From a virus: a stretch of 25,431 nucleotides of DNA. Each line of letters starts with the position of its first letter. Positions within the stretch are counted from its first letter, which is position 1. The stretch lies in the IMG/VR virus record IMGVR_UViG_3300020034_000064, positions 1 through 25,431 of that record. One strand, written 5' to 3'. Both the position numbers and the translations under genes were made by a program. Below are positions 12,794 to 20,774 of this stretch, piece by piece. Below the pieces are notes generated by a model. It was given only the letters and a program-made list of their open reading frames with translations. It had not been told where the DNA came from and made no database searches.

Positions 12794-13129
12794 AAGAGGG
12801 TCTTATTGATCGGGGTTGTTCTTGCCGGGTTGCTGGCGGGGACGGCGAGAGCCGACCTCATCCAGCAGCACCGGGTCACCGCGAAAAAGGCCCCGAAGAC
12901 CTGGGTCAGCACGAGCCGTGGAACCCATGTCTACGTCTACGTCTACGACCGCATGGGGGAAATCGTGCAGGAATGGGTGAACGGCTGCAAGGCTCGCTAT
13001 GACACGCCGTGGGTCCGTGTCGTCGTAGAAGTCGCGGACTGTCACGACTCGGGCCTTCACCCCTACCGGATCACCTACAAATCGGTAGGCGCTCCTGAAC
13101 CGTTGACCTTCCGGCTGGCGTCCCGCTAG
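12794..13129 (+). CDS. Secreted protein, plus-strand moron in late operon
   Basis: This 111-aa protein is encoded opposite to all surrounding structural genes and fills a gap that has no convincing minus-strand gene. It has a signal peptide (VKRVLLIGVVLAGLLAGTARA, cleavage near residue 21), then a beta-rich mature part (THVYVYVYDRMGEIVQEWV, VRVVVEV) with two Cys that could form a disulfide. Start GTG 12794 is chosen for the signal peptide; a TTG at 12779 is also in frame. No clear ribosome binding site or promoter is visible. Its stop overlaps the stop of the converging gene (CTAG). Function unknown; likely a lysogenic-conversion type accessory gene. Confidence 0.7.
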   Translation, partial: KRVLLIGVVLAGLLAGTARADLIQQHRVTAKKAPKTWVSTSRGTHVYVYVYDRMGEIVQEWVNGCKARYDTPWVRVVVEVADCHDSGLHPYRITYKSVGAPEPLTFRLASR

Positions 13130-13713
13130 AAGGTCGTCACCGAGACCCAGAGTTTCCGTTCCTTGACTTTGACGGTTCCGGACGTGGCGGCGAAGCTCAC
13201 GCCGACGCTGTAGGTGCCTGCCGAGGCGAAGATTTCCATCGACTGGAATGCCACGGGGACGGCTTCGGTGGAGATTCTTCCACTGGCGAGTGGCGTCGAG
13301 GCCGACTGCGTCGACAGATAGGTCGTCGAGGTTCCGTTCGTGGTGGCTTCCGTGGTGCTGTTCTGCGCCGAGGGGAGCGCGCCGAGGGTGCTGACGGCAA
13401 GAATCGCCCTCCCCGCACCCGCAACCGTGCTGGACCAGATGGCGATATAGCCGACGCGGATCAGACCGTTGGCAGGTAGGACGACGCCGGTGACTTCGTC
13501 CGGAGTGGCGAGCCTCACGAAGGTGGTCGAGGAAGTCGACTGTTCGGCGCCGATGACGGTTGCCGGGTAGGTCTTGGTCTTCGACAGTGGGAGGCCGCCG
13601 ACTTCGCTCTGTAGGGCTTCGACTGCTTCCTTGATCGCCTTGTCGTTGTTGTAGACCTCACTCCAGAGATTGGGGCCGGTCGTGTTTTCGCCCGAGGGCA
13701 GATTGATCGTCAT
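13126..13713 (-). CDS. Small tail/fibre-like structural protein, 195 aa
   Basis: The N-terminus (MTINLPSGENTTGPNLWSEV then NDKAIKEAVEALQSEVGGL) is a short attachment helix region typical of phage fibre or spike subunits. The remainder is Ser/Thr/Ala/Val-rich, predicted beta (TTFVRLATPDEVTGVVLPAN, TYSVGVSFAATSGTVKVKER), suggesting a jelly-roll-like head. No enzymatic motif is seen. It starts right after the beta-propeller gene. It may be a receptor-binding or head-fibre protein; the exact role is inferred. Confidence 0.6.
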   Translation of the reverse strand: MTINLPSGENTTGPNLWSEVYNNDKAIKEAVEALQSEVGGLPLSKTKTYPATVIGAEQSTSSTTFVRLATPDEVTGVVLPANGLIRVGYIAIWSSTVAGAGRAILAVSTLGALPSAQNSTTEATTNGTSTTYLSTQSASTPLASGRISTEAVPVAFQSMEIFASAGTYSVGVSFAATSGTVKVKERKLWVSVTTF

Positions 13714-15306
13714 CTATCCATTCACCGTCGCTGGTTTGCGGGTCTCACGAAGCATGTGGTCGATCCTGTGGATCGAGAACGACTGTCCCGATATGGAGTT
13801 CTGGAAGATCACCGAGAAGGTCGTTCCGCGCACGGCGCGCACCCGCTCTTTGGCGACGAGATCCTGAGGTTCGGCCCAGACCGTTCCCCCCCACGTCGAT
13901 TCGCCCCAGACGGTCCCCGCGGCCGTCGACAGATCGAGCGGGTCGAGAGTGGGCACTTCTTTGAAGAAGTCGTGGTTGAGTCCGACGAAGACTTTCCCGG
14001 TCCCCCAGATCTTCGAGCGGACGAGGGTCTTTACGTCGGGGCTGTCGAGGTCGAACCAACCCGAGCGCCAACGTTCTCCGATGGCGGCTCCGTCGTCGGT
14101 CGTGAAGGCGGGGCCGAACTGCCCGAGGTCGTTGGTGCCGCTGGCAAGTCCGAAGACCAATTCCGCCTGCGAGCCGACACGGAAGGAAGTGAGCGCCGAG
14201 GCCGGAAGACTCGTCTGGGTCCACCATTCGGCGCGTGGGTCGAAGATCAGCGTCCGATCATTTGCTCCCGAGGTCGGGAAGCTGAGGTAGAGCTGTTCTT
14301 CATGCATCGTGGCGGCGCATTCGGTGATGGCGCCTTGGGCGATGACCCCTCCGGTGTAGAACGGGGAGGCATCGCCTTTCCAGATCGGTTCGATCTGGCG
14401 GGAGATCAGCTCGGGACTCTGGCCGGTGGTCCGATAGACACCTTCGCGGCTCATGAAGTAGACGCCGTTCAGGTCCGCGCAGATCGTCCGTGGGGCCACG
14501 CAGCCGATCCCGTTGTCGACCGTCCTGTAGTTGAAGATCGGGTTGCCTTCGCCGTCGACCGAGTTCCCGCCGAAGACGAAGAACTTGGTTTCCTTGAAGA
14601 CGAAGGTGAATTCCTTCCACGAGATGCAGCCGGTGATCTTCTCCCCGTCCCCCGGCGTCAACTGGACCGAGTTGTTCGGATGTTCGGCGGTGCCTGCCGT
14701 CATCCAGGATTCGGGTTTGCCGTCCTCCGAGAAGTAGACGGTCGAAGGGCTCGAGGTCGTCCCGTTGGGACCTCCCGAGGTCGTGCCGTAGCCTGCTGCG
14801 ACGAGGCGGTTGTCGGGACTCTGGACGCAGAGGAACTTGGCCTTCGGCATCGCTTTGGTCGCTTCGCCGTCCACCGTGGCCGTGGGAGTTTTCCATTCGG
14901 TCCCGGTCCATTTGCGGAGCGTGTCCTGCCCGTTCGCTGCGAACGCGACCTCTTCATTGGGGGAGCCGAAGCGGGCGAAGTCATATGGGCCTCCGGTCAG
15001 GCCCGTGGCGCTCGCGACAACGGCTCCGGCCGTACTGATCGCCTCCAGCCTCGTCCCGCATCCGGCAAGGATCTGCCTGGTCCCGGCGGCCGTGTAGAAA
15101 GGTTCGAGCGAGTCGACCCGGTTGGTCAGGGCAGAGGTCGTCAGCTTGCCGTAGCCGTTGCGACTTTCGATGGCGCCCCGGTCGTTGAAGACGACATTCA
15201 TCGCGTCGATGCACTCTTCGATACTCACCGTGTCAGGCTTATCGAGGAGGTTTAGACCTTTACCAAACCCCTGGAAGGCGTAAGACGTATAGCCACGGAT
15301 CGTCAT
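13714..15306 (-). CDS. Beta-propeller tail protein (gp10-like), 530 aa
   Basis: The product starts GFGKGLNLLDKPDTVSIEEC, then IDAMNVVFNDRGAIESRNGY, an opening common in phage tail/DNA-stabilisation proteins of short-tailed phages. Repeated beta blades follow, with motifs such as STVYFSEDGKPESW, FVFKETKFFVFGGNSV, GVYFMSREGVYRTTG and LIFDPRAEWWTQ. P22 gp10 (472 aa) plugs the portal channel and links to the tailspikes; this protein is similar in size and in place, next to the adaptor. The call rests on propeller-like pattern and context. Confidence 0.7.
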   Translation of the reverse strand: MTIRGYTSYAFQGFGKGLNLLDKPDTVSIEECIDAMNVVFNDRGAIESRNGYGKLTTSALTNRVDSLEPFYTAAGTRQILAGCGTRLEAISTAGAVVASATGLTGGPYDFARFGSPNEEVAFAANGQDTLRKWTGTEWKTPTATVDGEATKAMPKAKFLCVQSPDNRLVAAGYGTTSGGPNGTTSSPSTVYFSEDGKPESWMTAGTAEHPNNSVQLTPGDGEKITGCISWKEFTFVFKETKFFVFGGNSVDGEGNPIFNYRTVDNGIGCVAPRTICADLNGVYFMSREGVYRTTGQSPELISRQIEPIWKGDASPFYTGGVIAQGAITECAATMHEEQLYLSFPTSGANDRTLIFDPRAEWWTQTSLPASALTSFRVGSQAELVFGLASGTNDLGQFGPAFTTDDGAAIGERWRSGWFDLDSPDVKTLVRSKIWGTGKVFVGLNHDFFKEVPTLDPLDLSTAAGTVWGESTWGGTVWAEPQDLVAKERVRAVRGTTFSVIFQNSISGQSFSIHRIDHMLRETRKPATVNG

Positions 15307-15942
15307 CTAGAAGGCCAAGGGGTCGGTGATCTGGATGAACTGATCGGGACCGTCTCTGAAGCGTTCGAGGAGAATTTCGCGCATCTTCTGGAGACGGGAC
15401 TGGAAGACGTTGGCGGCACTCTGGGCGAGTTCGTAGTCGTCCGATCCCTCGTAGGCCCGTGAGACTGCTCCGTCGATGATCAGCGAGTGGAAGCGGGCCG
15501 GGATGATCGGCGTCGCGCTCCCGGTCAACTGCGGGGCGAATTCCCGGTAGCGGACCAAGAGGGTGTCCGTCGTGTTCAGGGGATAGACGTTCAGTTCCGA
15601 GCCGGTCAGGTAATAGAAGCGCGGCGTCCCCTGGCCTTCCAGATTCGGATAGGAGTCGGTGAGGTTGCGCCGGTCGTACGGGACGAGCTTCCGCCCCTGC
15701 GTCTGATCGACGACCAGTTCAAGGGATTCGATATTCGGCAGTTCGAGAGGAGCAGTGCCTTCCGCCGATTCTTCGAGGAAGGGCCAATCCTCCGAACCGA
15801 CGATGTCGATCCGGTAGGCATCATTGATGAGCAGTTCGGCTTCTCCCGTGCTCATGTAGTCGAAGCCTCTTGCGAGGAAGGCCGAGACCAGTTCGGGGAG
15901 GCTCATCCCTTCTTCGGTGCCGGGTTCGATGATGATCGGCAT
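15307..15942 (-). CDS. Head-tail adaptor / connector protein, 211 aa
   Basis: The 211-aa product matches the pattern of gp4/gp6-like adaptors: helical N-terminus (LVSAFLARGFDYMSTGEAEL, LINDAYRIDIVGSEDWPFLE), then YPLNTTDTLLVRYREFAPQL and a C-terminal helix pair (AQSAANVFQSRLQKMREILL). Such proteins bind under the portal and receive the tail. It lies immediately upstream (in transcription) of the beta-propeller tail protein, with adjacent codons. Start ATG 15942 has AAGGGG upstream. Confidence 0.75.
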   Translation of the reverse strand: MPIIIEPGTEEGMSLPELVSAFLARGFDYMSTGEAELLINDAYRIDIVGSEDWPFLEESAEGTAPLELPNIESLELVVDQTQGRKLVPYDRRNLTDSYPNLEGQGTPRFYYLTGSELNVYPLNTTDTLLVRYREFAPQLTGSATPIIPARFHSLIIDGAVSRAYEGSDDYELAQSAANVFQSRLQKMREILLERFRDGPDQFIQITDPLAF

Positions 15943-15957
15943 CAGGACCCCTTCTTT

Positions 15958-16107
15958 TCACGCATAGTGGAAGTCCCGCCACAGCAACCAAAGCTCGACC
16001 AAGCAGAGCATCGCCAGCACGATCCACTGAGGCGCGCGGGCGCCGTTTTCGATCATTTCCTGCGCGAGCATCCCCGTCGCCGCGATCGTCAGAAACGGCA
16101 GAATCAT
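15958..16107 (-). CDS. Small membrane protein, 49 aa, in structural operon
   Basis: The product starts MILPFLTIAATGMLAQEMIE and ends with a hydrophobic helix (WIVLAMLCLVELWLL then WRDFHYA), so one strong and possibly one weak membrane segment. The ATG at 16107 has an excellent ribosome binding site (TGAAAGGAC, 8 nt upstream). It lies between an unknown protein and the adaptor. A membrane protein at this place is unexpected; it may act in lysis timing or host interaction. Family not recognised. Confidence 0.65.
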   Translation of the reverse strand: MILPFLTIAATGMLAQEMIENGARAPQWIVLAMLCLVELWLLWRDFHYA

Positions 16108-16119
16108 CGCTCGGTCCTT

Positions 16120-16425
16120 TCACGCATCTGGACAGTCCTGTTGGAGGTCGAGCTTCCATAGCCCCTCGAACACGGGATCGGATTCATGCTCCCCACCCTG
16201 ACCGGCGTCTCTGTGGGCCGCCCGGATCAGCTCGCGCTCCTTCGGCGAGAACACCACCCACCGGTTCGAGCAGGCCAGCGTGGACCAGAAAATGCGAGAA
16301 GCTTCATCGGCGTCGAAGGCGTCTCCGAACTCACAGCTCCCGTCGTAGCCCACAGCCACGACCACGTCCCCGGCCGGATTCCGAATCTCAAGTAGATGTT
16401 CCTGGTCAGGCATCTGGACCGCCAT
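16120..16425 (-). CDS. Hypothetical protein, 101 aa
   Basis: I do not recognise the family. The product begins MAVQMPDQEHLLEIRNPAGD, has an acidic middle (FDADEASRIFWSTLACSNRW) and ends KLDLQQDCPDA. It appears soluble, with 4 Cys and a mixed alpha/beta pattern. It overlaps the end of the 82-aa gene by 20 nt. Its position after the tail fibre suggests a fibre-associated or assembly factor, which is inference. Confidence 0.6.
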   Translation of the reverse strand: MAVQMPDQEHLLEIRNPAGDVVVAVGYDGSCEFGDAFDADEASRIFWSTLACSNRWVVFSPKERELIRAAHRDAGQGGEHESDPVFEGLWKLDLQQDCPDA

Positions 16426-16654
16426 GATTCTCGGCCGTCGCCTGCGCTTCGAGCGCCGGGATCTGCGCCTTCAACTCCGCTAGGAGTCTCGACACCTGGG
16501 ACGGCGCAAGTTCGGTCATCTCGGCCTGTGGCCCCGGCGTCAACTCCTCGCCGTCGTCCCATTCCAAGATCGGTTTGACGAGCACCTTCGTGAGGCGCAG
16601 CCGTCTCGTCTTCTCGATCACGGGCGCTTTCGGTTTGGCTTTGCGCTGGCTCAT
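16406..16654 (-). CDS. Hypothetical protein, 82 aa (possible fibre assembly helper)
   Basis: The ATG at 16654 overlaps the fibre gene's stop as ATGA, so the two are translationally coupled. The product has a basic N-terminus (MSQRKAKPKAPVIEKTRRLR), then ILEWDDGEELTPGPQAEMTE and a C-terminal coiled-coil-like helix (PSQVSRLLAELKAQIPALEA). Small helical proteins directly downstream of fibres are often assembly chaperones; this is suggested by position, with no recognised family. Confidence 0.65.
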   Translation of the reverse strand: MSQRKAKPKAPVIEKTRRLRLTKVLVKPILEWDDGEELTPGPQAEMTELAPSQVSRLLAELKAQIPALEAQATAENHGGPDA

Positions 16655-17970
16655 TCTTTGATCCAGCCGTAGGTCTTGAGGGCCGCCACCACATCCCCGA
16701 GGGTGTAGGCGGTTGCCCCGATGCCCCCGGTGAATTTCCCGTCGATCGTGACTGCCGTGCTGGTACCAGCCGTGTAGCCGGTCGTCACTGCTGCGGCCGT
16801 CTGCTGTTTGGCGGGCGTGAGGCCGAAGACGGCGAAGGCGGCGGCGTTCGACACGACGCCCAACGTCATCGCCGTCAGCCATTCCTCCGAGCCAGGTTCT
16901 GCCGCCGCTTTGCCGAGCTGGAACTTGACGGTCTGCGTTTCGGTGATCTGCCGCGACGCATAGAATTTCCCGCTCGCGCCCGAGTACTTCCGCAGTCCGA
17001 ATTCGGCGTCGTTGGACGCGCTCGACGGAGAGGCGAAGAACCGGCTGAAGGTGACGGCCGTCTCGGCCGTGTCTTCCTTTCGCACCTGCAATTCTGCGCC
17101 GTTGAGAAGCAGCGTCTTGCCCTGGAACGCGAAGAGCTGCGTGGAGTCGGCGACGAACTTGGCGAGGGTGAAGCCGAACCCCGCTTTGGCCGCCGACGTG
17201 CCCCACTGCTGGAGGATCTGGCCGGTGCCGGGGGTGCCGTTCGCGTGGACTTTCAGGAGCGGCGTGGCGACGCCGGTCGTGTTGATGGATTCGAGGACCG
17301 CACCGAAGCTCCCGGCCCCGGTGGTGATGTGTTCGAGGTGGAAGAGCTTGCCGGTGGTGCCCGCCTTGTTGGAGAGCTTCAGCATGTCGCCCGACGATTC
17401 GGCCTTCTGGGAGAGCAGGAGGCCGGTCGCGTTGGTCGCGCCCCCATCCCCGAGTCCGAGGCCGATCAGGGCGTTGGTGATCCCGGTCATTTTCGGACCG
17501 GAGTGCAGGTGGATGGCGAAGCCCGCAGTCGGGGATTCGTTGTTGACTTCTACGTCGACAAAGCCGCCGGGACCGGTGACCTGCCCGGTCCATCTGAAGA
17601 GTTCACCGGCCGGGAGGGAGTTGGCCACGACCCATTTGGCGCCGTCCCATTTGAGGTTCTGCCCTTCTTCTTCGCCACCTACGCTTACCACCGAATCCGG
17701 CAGTCCTCCAGTGGTCAGCGGTGCGCTCTGTGACCCGATTTTCAGGTCGTACTCGCCAGCTTCCACCCAGACCTGATTGCCGTTCTTCGTCGGCAATCCC
17801 GCAGTGTCCGTCGTCAGCGGTTGGACGACCGTCGCTTCTCCCGTTTCCGAGGTGTAGATGGTGGCCTGCGTTTCGGTTCCTCGTAGGTAGACGAAGACCG
17901 ACTGACCCGAGGCCGTCTTGACCGGGTTGGTGCCTTTGAAGACGAGTTCAGAGATCGGGACGCGGCTCAC
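16651..17970 (-). CDS. Tail fibre protein, 439 aa
   Basis: The N-terminal ~75 residues (FKGTNPVKTASGQSVFVYLR, ATIYTSETGEATVVQPLTTD, then NQVWVEAGEYDLKIGS) form the common phage fibre/spike attachment domain, with the signature of a G/W-rich turn before YDLKIG. The body is Gly/Thr/Ala-rich with repeated short beta segments, like trimeric fibres. The C-terminus (IGATAYTLGDVVAALKTYGW) resembles a short trimerisation/tip helix seen in many actinophage fibres. Start is GTG 17970, overlapping the previous stop as GTGA. It is placed between capsid and adaptor genes, unusual for a fibre. Confidence 0.75.
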   Translation of the reverse strand: MSRVPISELVFKGTNPVKTASGQSVFVYLRGTETQATIYTSETGEATVVQPLTTDTAGLPTKNGNQVWVEAGEYDLKIGSQSAPLTTGGLPDSVVSVGGEEEGQNLKWDGAKWVVANSLPAGELFRWTGQVTGPGGFVDVEVNNESPTAGFAIHLHSGPKMTGITNALIGLGLGDGGATNATGLLLSQKAESSGDMLKLSNKAGTTGKLFHLEHITTGAGSFGAVLESINTTGVATPLLKVHANGTPGTGQILQQWGTSAAKAGFGFTLAKFVADSTQLFAFQGKTLLLNGAELQVRKEDTAETAVTFSRFFASPSSASNDAEFGLRKYSGASGKFYASRQITETQTVKFQLGKAAAEPGSEEWLTAMTLGVVSNAAAFAVFGLTPAKQQTAAAVTTGYTAGTSTAVTIDGKFTGGIGATAYTLGDVVAALKTYGWIKE

Positions 17971-18470
17971 GAGACTTTCCTTTTGACAAGCTCGCCGTCG
18001 GCCCTGTAGATGCGGCCCTGGACCCTCTGGGCCGCCTTGACGTCGGAGACCATTTCGTCATGCCACTGGTCTTTCTTCAGGTCCGCGGCCCTGCGACGGC
18101 GTTCTGCTTCACGGCGACTACGGCCGAAGACCTTCTCAGCCACATCGGGACGCCGCATGTCCTGCTGGGCCAGTTCGGAGACGATTGCCGAGTCAGGCTC
18201 CCTGTACTCGCCTTTGCTTCCGGTGATCGGGTAGTGCTTGGGAACCGGGAGGGCGTCGTTGTCGCGGACGTGCCAGAACCCGGGAGTGCAGTCGTAAGGG
18301 ACGGCCTGCGGAGCTACGTTCGGCTTGCAGTAGACAAGCTCGAGGGAGGGTTTCAGGGCGCGCAGCGCTTCCGCCACGCCCCTGATCCTCCGCTTCGTGC
18401 GGTCCACGTATTCATCGGCCTCATGCATCCGCCTGATCTCGGGCGGGACCAATCCGAAGCGATCTTCCAT
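17967..18470 (-). CDS. Hypothetical head-module protein, 167 aa
   Basis: The family is not recognised. The N-terminus begins MEDRFGLVPPEIRRMHEADE and continues with basic helices; the middle has FWHVRDNDALPVPKHYPITG; the C-terminus is a highly charged helix (RSRREAERRRRAADLKKDQW). It looks like a soluble, DNA- or capsid-binding protein. ATG 18470 overlaps the preceding stop as TGATG. Located after capsid genes it could be a head completion factor. Confidence 0.65.
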   Translation of the reverse strand: MEDRFGLVPPEIRRMHEADEYVDRTKRRIRGVAEALRALKPSLELVYCKPNVAPQAVPYDCTPGFWHVRDNDALPVPKHYPITGSKGEYREPDSAIVSELAQQDMRRPDVAEKVFGRSRREAERRRRAADLKKDQWHDEMVSDVKAAQRVQGRIYRADGELVKRKVS

Positions 18471-18796
18471 CAGGTTCCGTACGCCTCGACCTGGACCACG
18501 ACTTTGGACATGTCTTTGGTCGATTCGATCTCTTTGCCGGTGGCCGAGTCGATCAGGCGGATCTTGGCGGCGACCTTGTCGTATTCGGCGTTGGTCGGGC
18601 GCAGGGTCGCGCTTTCGCTGCCTTTGACGAGGACGCAGTTCGTGTACTCGACCACGTTCAGCCCGAGTTCTGCGGCCGTCAGCGGCTCGCCTTCGGACGG
18701 ATAGGAGCTGTCGAAGGTCACCCGCTTGACCGTCTTCTTCTCGTTCCCGACGATGCGATAAGGCACCGTCAATGCGTTTTCAACCGTGAGACTCAT
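18470..18796 (-). CDS. Capsid-adjacent structural protein, 108 aa
   Basis: The product has the pattern VKRVTFDSSYPSEGEPLTAAEL then GLNVVEYTNC near the start and VVVQVEAYGT at the end, with a beta-rich middle. Similar small proteins (FDSSYP.GGE.LT...LGL) commonly sit beside the major capsid gene in many phages, and are thought to be decoration or head-stabilising proteins. TGAAAGGAC is the ribosome binding site for the ATG at 18796. A hairpin (18815-18838) separates it from the capsid gene. Confidence 0.7.
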   Translation of the reverse strand: MSLTVENALTVPYRIVGNEKKTVKRVTFDSSYPSEGEPLTAAELGLNVVEYTNCVLVKGSESATLRPTNAEYDKVAAKIRLIDSATGKEIESTKDMSKVVVQVEAYGT

Positions 18797-18814
18797 TGGT
18801 GTCCTTTCAGACGT

Positions 18815-18838
18815 GGGGGAGAGCCGAAGCCCTCCCCC
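18815..18838 (-). other. Strong hairpin between capsid and downstream gene
   Basis: On the minus strand a 10-bp stem (GGGGGAG... with one G-U pair) closes the stable UUCG-type tetraloop (C-UUCG-G). No T-run follows, and the next gene's ribosome binding site comes 5 nt later. It may protect the capsid mRNA from 3' decay or reduce read-through. It is a weak terminator at best. Confidence 0.7.
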
Positions 18839-18851
18839 ATTGCCTATCGCT

Positions 18852-20048
18852 CTATTTCAGGCTGGAGAACCTGTAGAGGTCGTTCCGGCGGTCTGCCGCC
18901 AGATTTGCCCTGTAGGTGTACTTCCCGACGTATGCATCGGTGTTCTGGCTCCACTCCAGGATGTTGCCTCCGGTGTGCTTGTTCTGCCAATAGCCTTCGT
19001 TCATGGCGACCATGAAGAAGTGTTCCCAGTGACCGAGGTAGAGATCTTCGTCCGGACAATCCGGATCGCCGAAGATTTCCATCCCGTGCCAGGTGGGGGT
19101 ATCGACCGCACCGGCCGAGATGGCCGAGTCCGAGGAGAAATGGACCTGCTGCTGGAGCAGTTCATAGAACCGCTGCTCCTGCTTCAGGCTGGTCAGGAAG
19201 AACGTGGGCGCTTTGCCACGCACCTGCTTGATTTTCCGCTCTGCGTTGAGGAGGGCGGCGATCGTCAGCGACGTGGTCGTGTCGACCGTCGACTTCCAGA
19301 AGCGGGAGGTCGAGCTAGAAAGGCCACCCAAATCGGCGGTCCCCACGATGTTCCGTAGGCCGTTCATCTCGCGGCTGGCTTCGCCGACGCGGGACTTGGC
19401 CTGTGAGACGAAGTGGGTCGTACCCTCTCCGGTGATGTTTTCTCCGACGCTGAAGGAGTTTTCCGCTTCGTTGATGGAGACGATCTTTTTTTCGTTGACG
19501 ATCACGTGCTCTTCGGTTTTGGTACCGACGATCACCGGCTGGTTCTCGAAGAGCCAGCCGCGTTCGATCGCGATTGCGCCCGAAGTGGTGTTGAGATCCA
19601 CTTCGTTGCCTGACGAGGCGCGACACTGGGCGATCAGAGCCGAGCCGTCCATGTAGAGCTGCCGGGTGAGTTGGCGATTCATGTCGGTGATCGAACCGTC
19701 GATCTCCTCGGTGAAGGCCGAGACGAGGGCGTTGGCGTTATCAGCCGTGCCGTCGAGGGCCTCGCCCTGGATACCGACCTGGATGTGATGGTTCTTGTAC
19801 TTCCATCCGGCCTTTTTGTAGCCCTGCTGTCCGGCTTCGTTCAGCGTTCCGCCGCCTTCCGGCAGCGTGGTGTAACCACCGTTGCGGCCGTCATGGATGA
19901 CGGTGCGGGCTTCTTCGCCGACGGTGTACTTGCTGGTCTTTTTGACTTTCGCCAGGAACGGGGTTTCCTGGAAAAGCTGCTCGACCACGTTTTCGGGTGC
20001 GTACCGGCGCTTCAGCGTCGGTCCTACGGTTTCTAGCGTGCTGGCCAC
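18852..20048 (-). CDS. Major capsid protein (HK97-like fold predicted)
   Basis: The 398-aa product forms the icosahedral shell. Features include the N-terminal helix (RRYAPENVVEQLFQETPFLA), an exposed loop (GGYTTLPEGGGTLNEAGQQG then YKKAGWKYKNHHIQVGI), the spine-helix-like region (ALVSAFTEEIDGSITDMNRQ) and the late P-domain segment (GMEIFGDPDCPDEDLYLGH). It is preceded by the scaffold and portal genes and carries the strongest ribosome binding site of the module (AGGAGG, 6 nt before GTG 20048), as expected for an abundant protein. No protease is encoded, and there is no long delta domain. The fold call is from pattern, without structural search. Confidence 0.9.
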   Translation of the reverse strand: MASTLETVGPTLKRRYAPENVVEQLFQETPFLAKVKKTSKYTVGEEARTVIHDGRNGGYTTLPEGGGTLNEAGQQGYKKAGWKYKNHHIQVGIQGEALDGTADNANALVSAFTEEIDGSITDMNRQLTRQLYMDGSALIAQCRASSGNEVDLNTTSGAIAIERGWLFENQPVIVGTKTEEHVIVNEKKIVSINEAENSFSVGENITGEGTTHFVSQAKSRVGEASREMNGLRNIVGTADLGGLSSSTSRFWKSTVDTTTSLTIAALLNAERKIKQVRGKAPTFFLTSLKQEQRFYELLQQQVHFSSDSAISAGAVDTPTWHGMEIFGDPDCPDEDLYLGHWEHFFMVAMNEGYWQNKHTGGNILEWSQNTDAYVGKYTYRANLAADRRNDLYRFSSLK

Positions 20049-20072
20049 GGGGGCCTCCTGATTGGTTCAGGA

Positions 20073-20774
20073 CTACTCCGCCTGCCGCGCTTCTACGTCT
20101 TCAGCCATCCACTGGTTGATTTCGTCACGCGACATCTTGGAGAAGTCGATTTTGGCTTCTCCCGCAGATCCGACAGGTGCCTTGGGCGCTTTCTTGGAGG
20201 CGATGTAGCCGTCGCGGGCTTCGCCTTTGACGGCCATCAGGTCGTCGAAGGCACCCTTGAGGGCTGCGTTCAGATCATCCACCGACTGGAACTGCCAGCG
20301 GTTGATGAGAGCGTTGCTCTCGATGATCTTCTTGTCGCGATCGGAGAGGGTGACGGTGTCCTCTTTCTCGAATCCTTTGAGGGCGTCTTTCACCAATCGC
20401 TGCTCGGTCGCCGTGGCTTCGGCCTCTTGCTCGGCCTGTTCTTTGGCGGCGAGCCGCTGTTCGACGTTCCCGAGACGTTTGTCGTAGGGGTCCTCGAACG
20501 GATCGCCTTCCTCGGCTTCTTCTTCCTGCTGGACCTCTACGCCCAACTGTTGAAGAGCCTGCATCTGCGCCTCGGGGCCATGTTCGCCTCGGGCCGCTGC
20601 GATGAGTTGCTGACCCTGCGTGTAGACAGGGACCAGGTCGTCGTAGCGTTTCTGGTAGTCGACTGCGGGTTTTGAGTCCGTGGACTCGGGTGCGGGTATC
20701 TCCGTCTCGGAGGCCGCGTCTGCGTTGATCGGCGTGTCCTGAACCTCAGGGGCCTGTTCTGCCTCAGGGGGCAT
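20073..20774 (-). CDS. Scaffolding protein, 233 aa
   Basis: The product is acidic, Gln/Glu-rich and helical, the usual composition of a phage scaffold. It has a disordered N-terminus with many Pro/Glu/Asp, an acidic segment EEEAEEGDPFEDP near ~84-96, and a coiled coil (NVEQRLAAKEQAEQEAEATA). The basic-to-helical C-terminal part (IDFSKMSRDEINQWMAEDVE) likely binds the capsid subunit. Start ATG 20774 has AAGGAGT 7 nt upstream. It lies between portal and capsid genes, the standard place. Confidence 0.85.
   Translation of the reverse strand: MPPEAEQAPEVQDTPINADAASETEIPAPESTDSKPAVDYQKRYDDLVPVYTQGQQLIAAARGEHGPEAQMQALQQLGVEVQQEEEAEEGDPFEDPYDKRLGNVEQRLAAKEQAEQEAEATATEQRLVKDALKGFEKEDTVTLSDRDKKIIESNALINRWQFQSVDDLNAALKGAFDDLMAVKGEARDGYIASKKAPKAPVGSAGEAKIDFSKMSRDEINQWMAEDVEARQAE

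Noticed and set aside
13756-15255. 499-codon plus-strand open frame
   Set aside because: It is the antisense shadow of the beta-propeller gene; Arg/Gly/Glu-rich translation without domain pattern, no proper start context.
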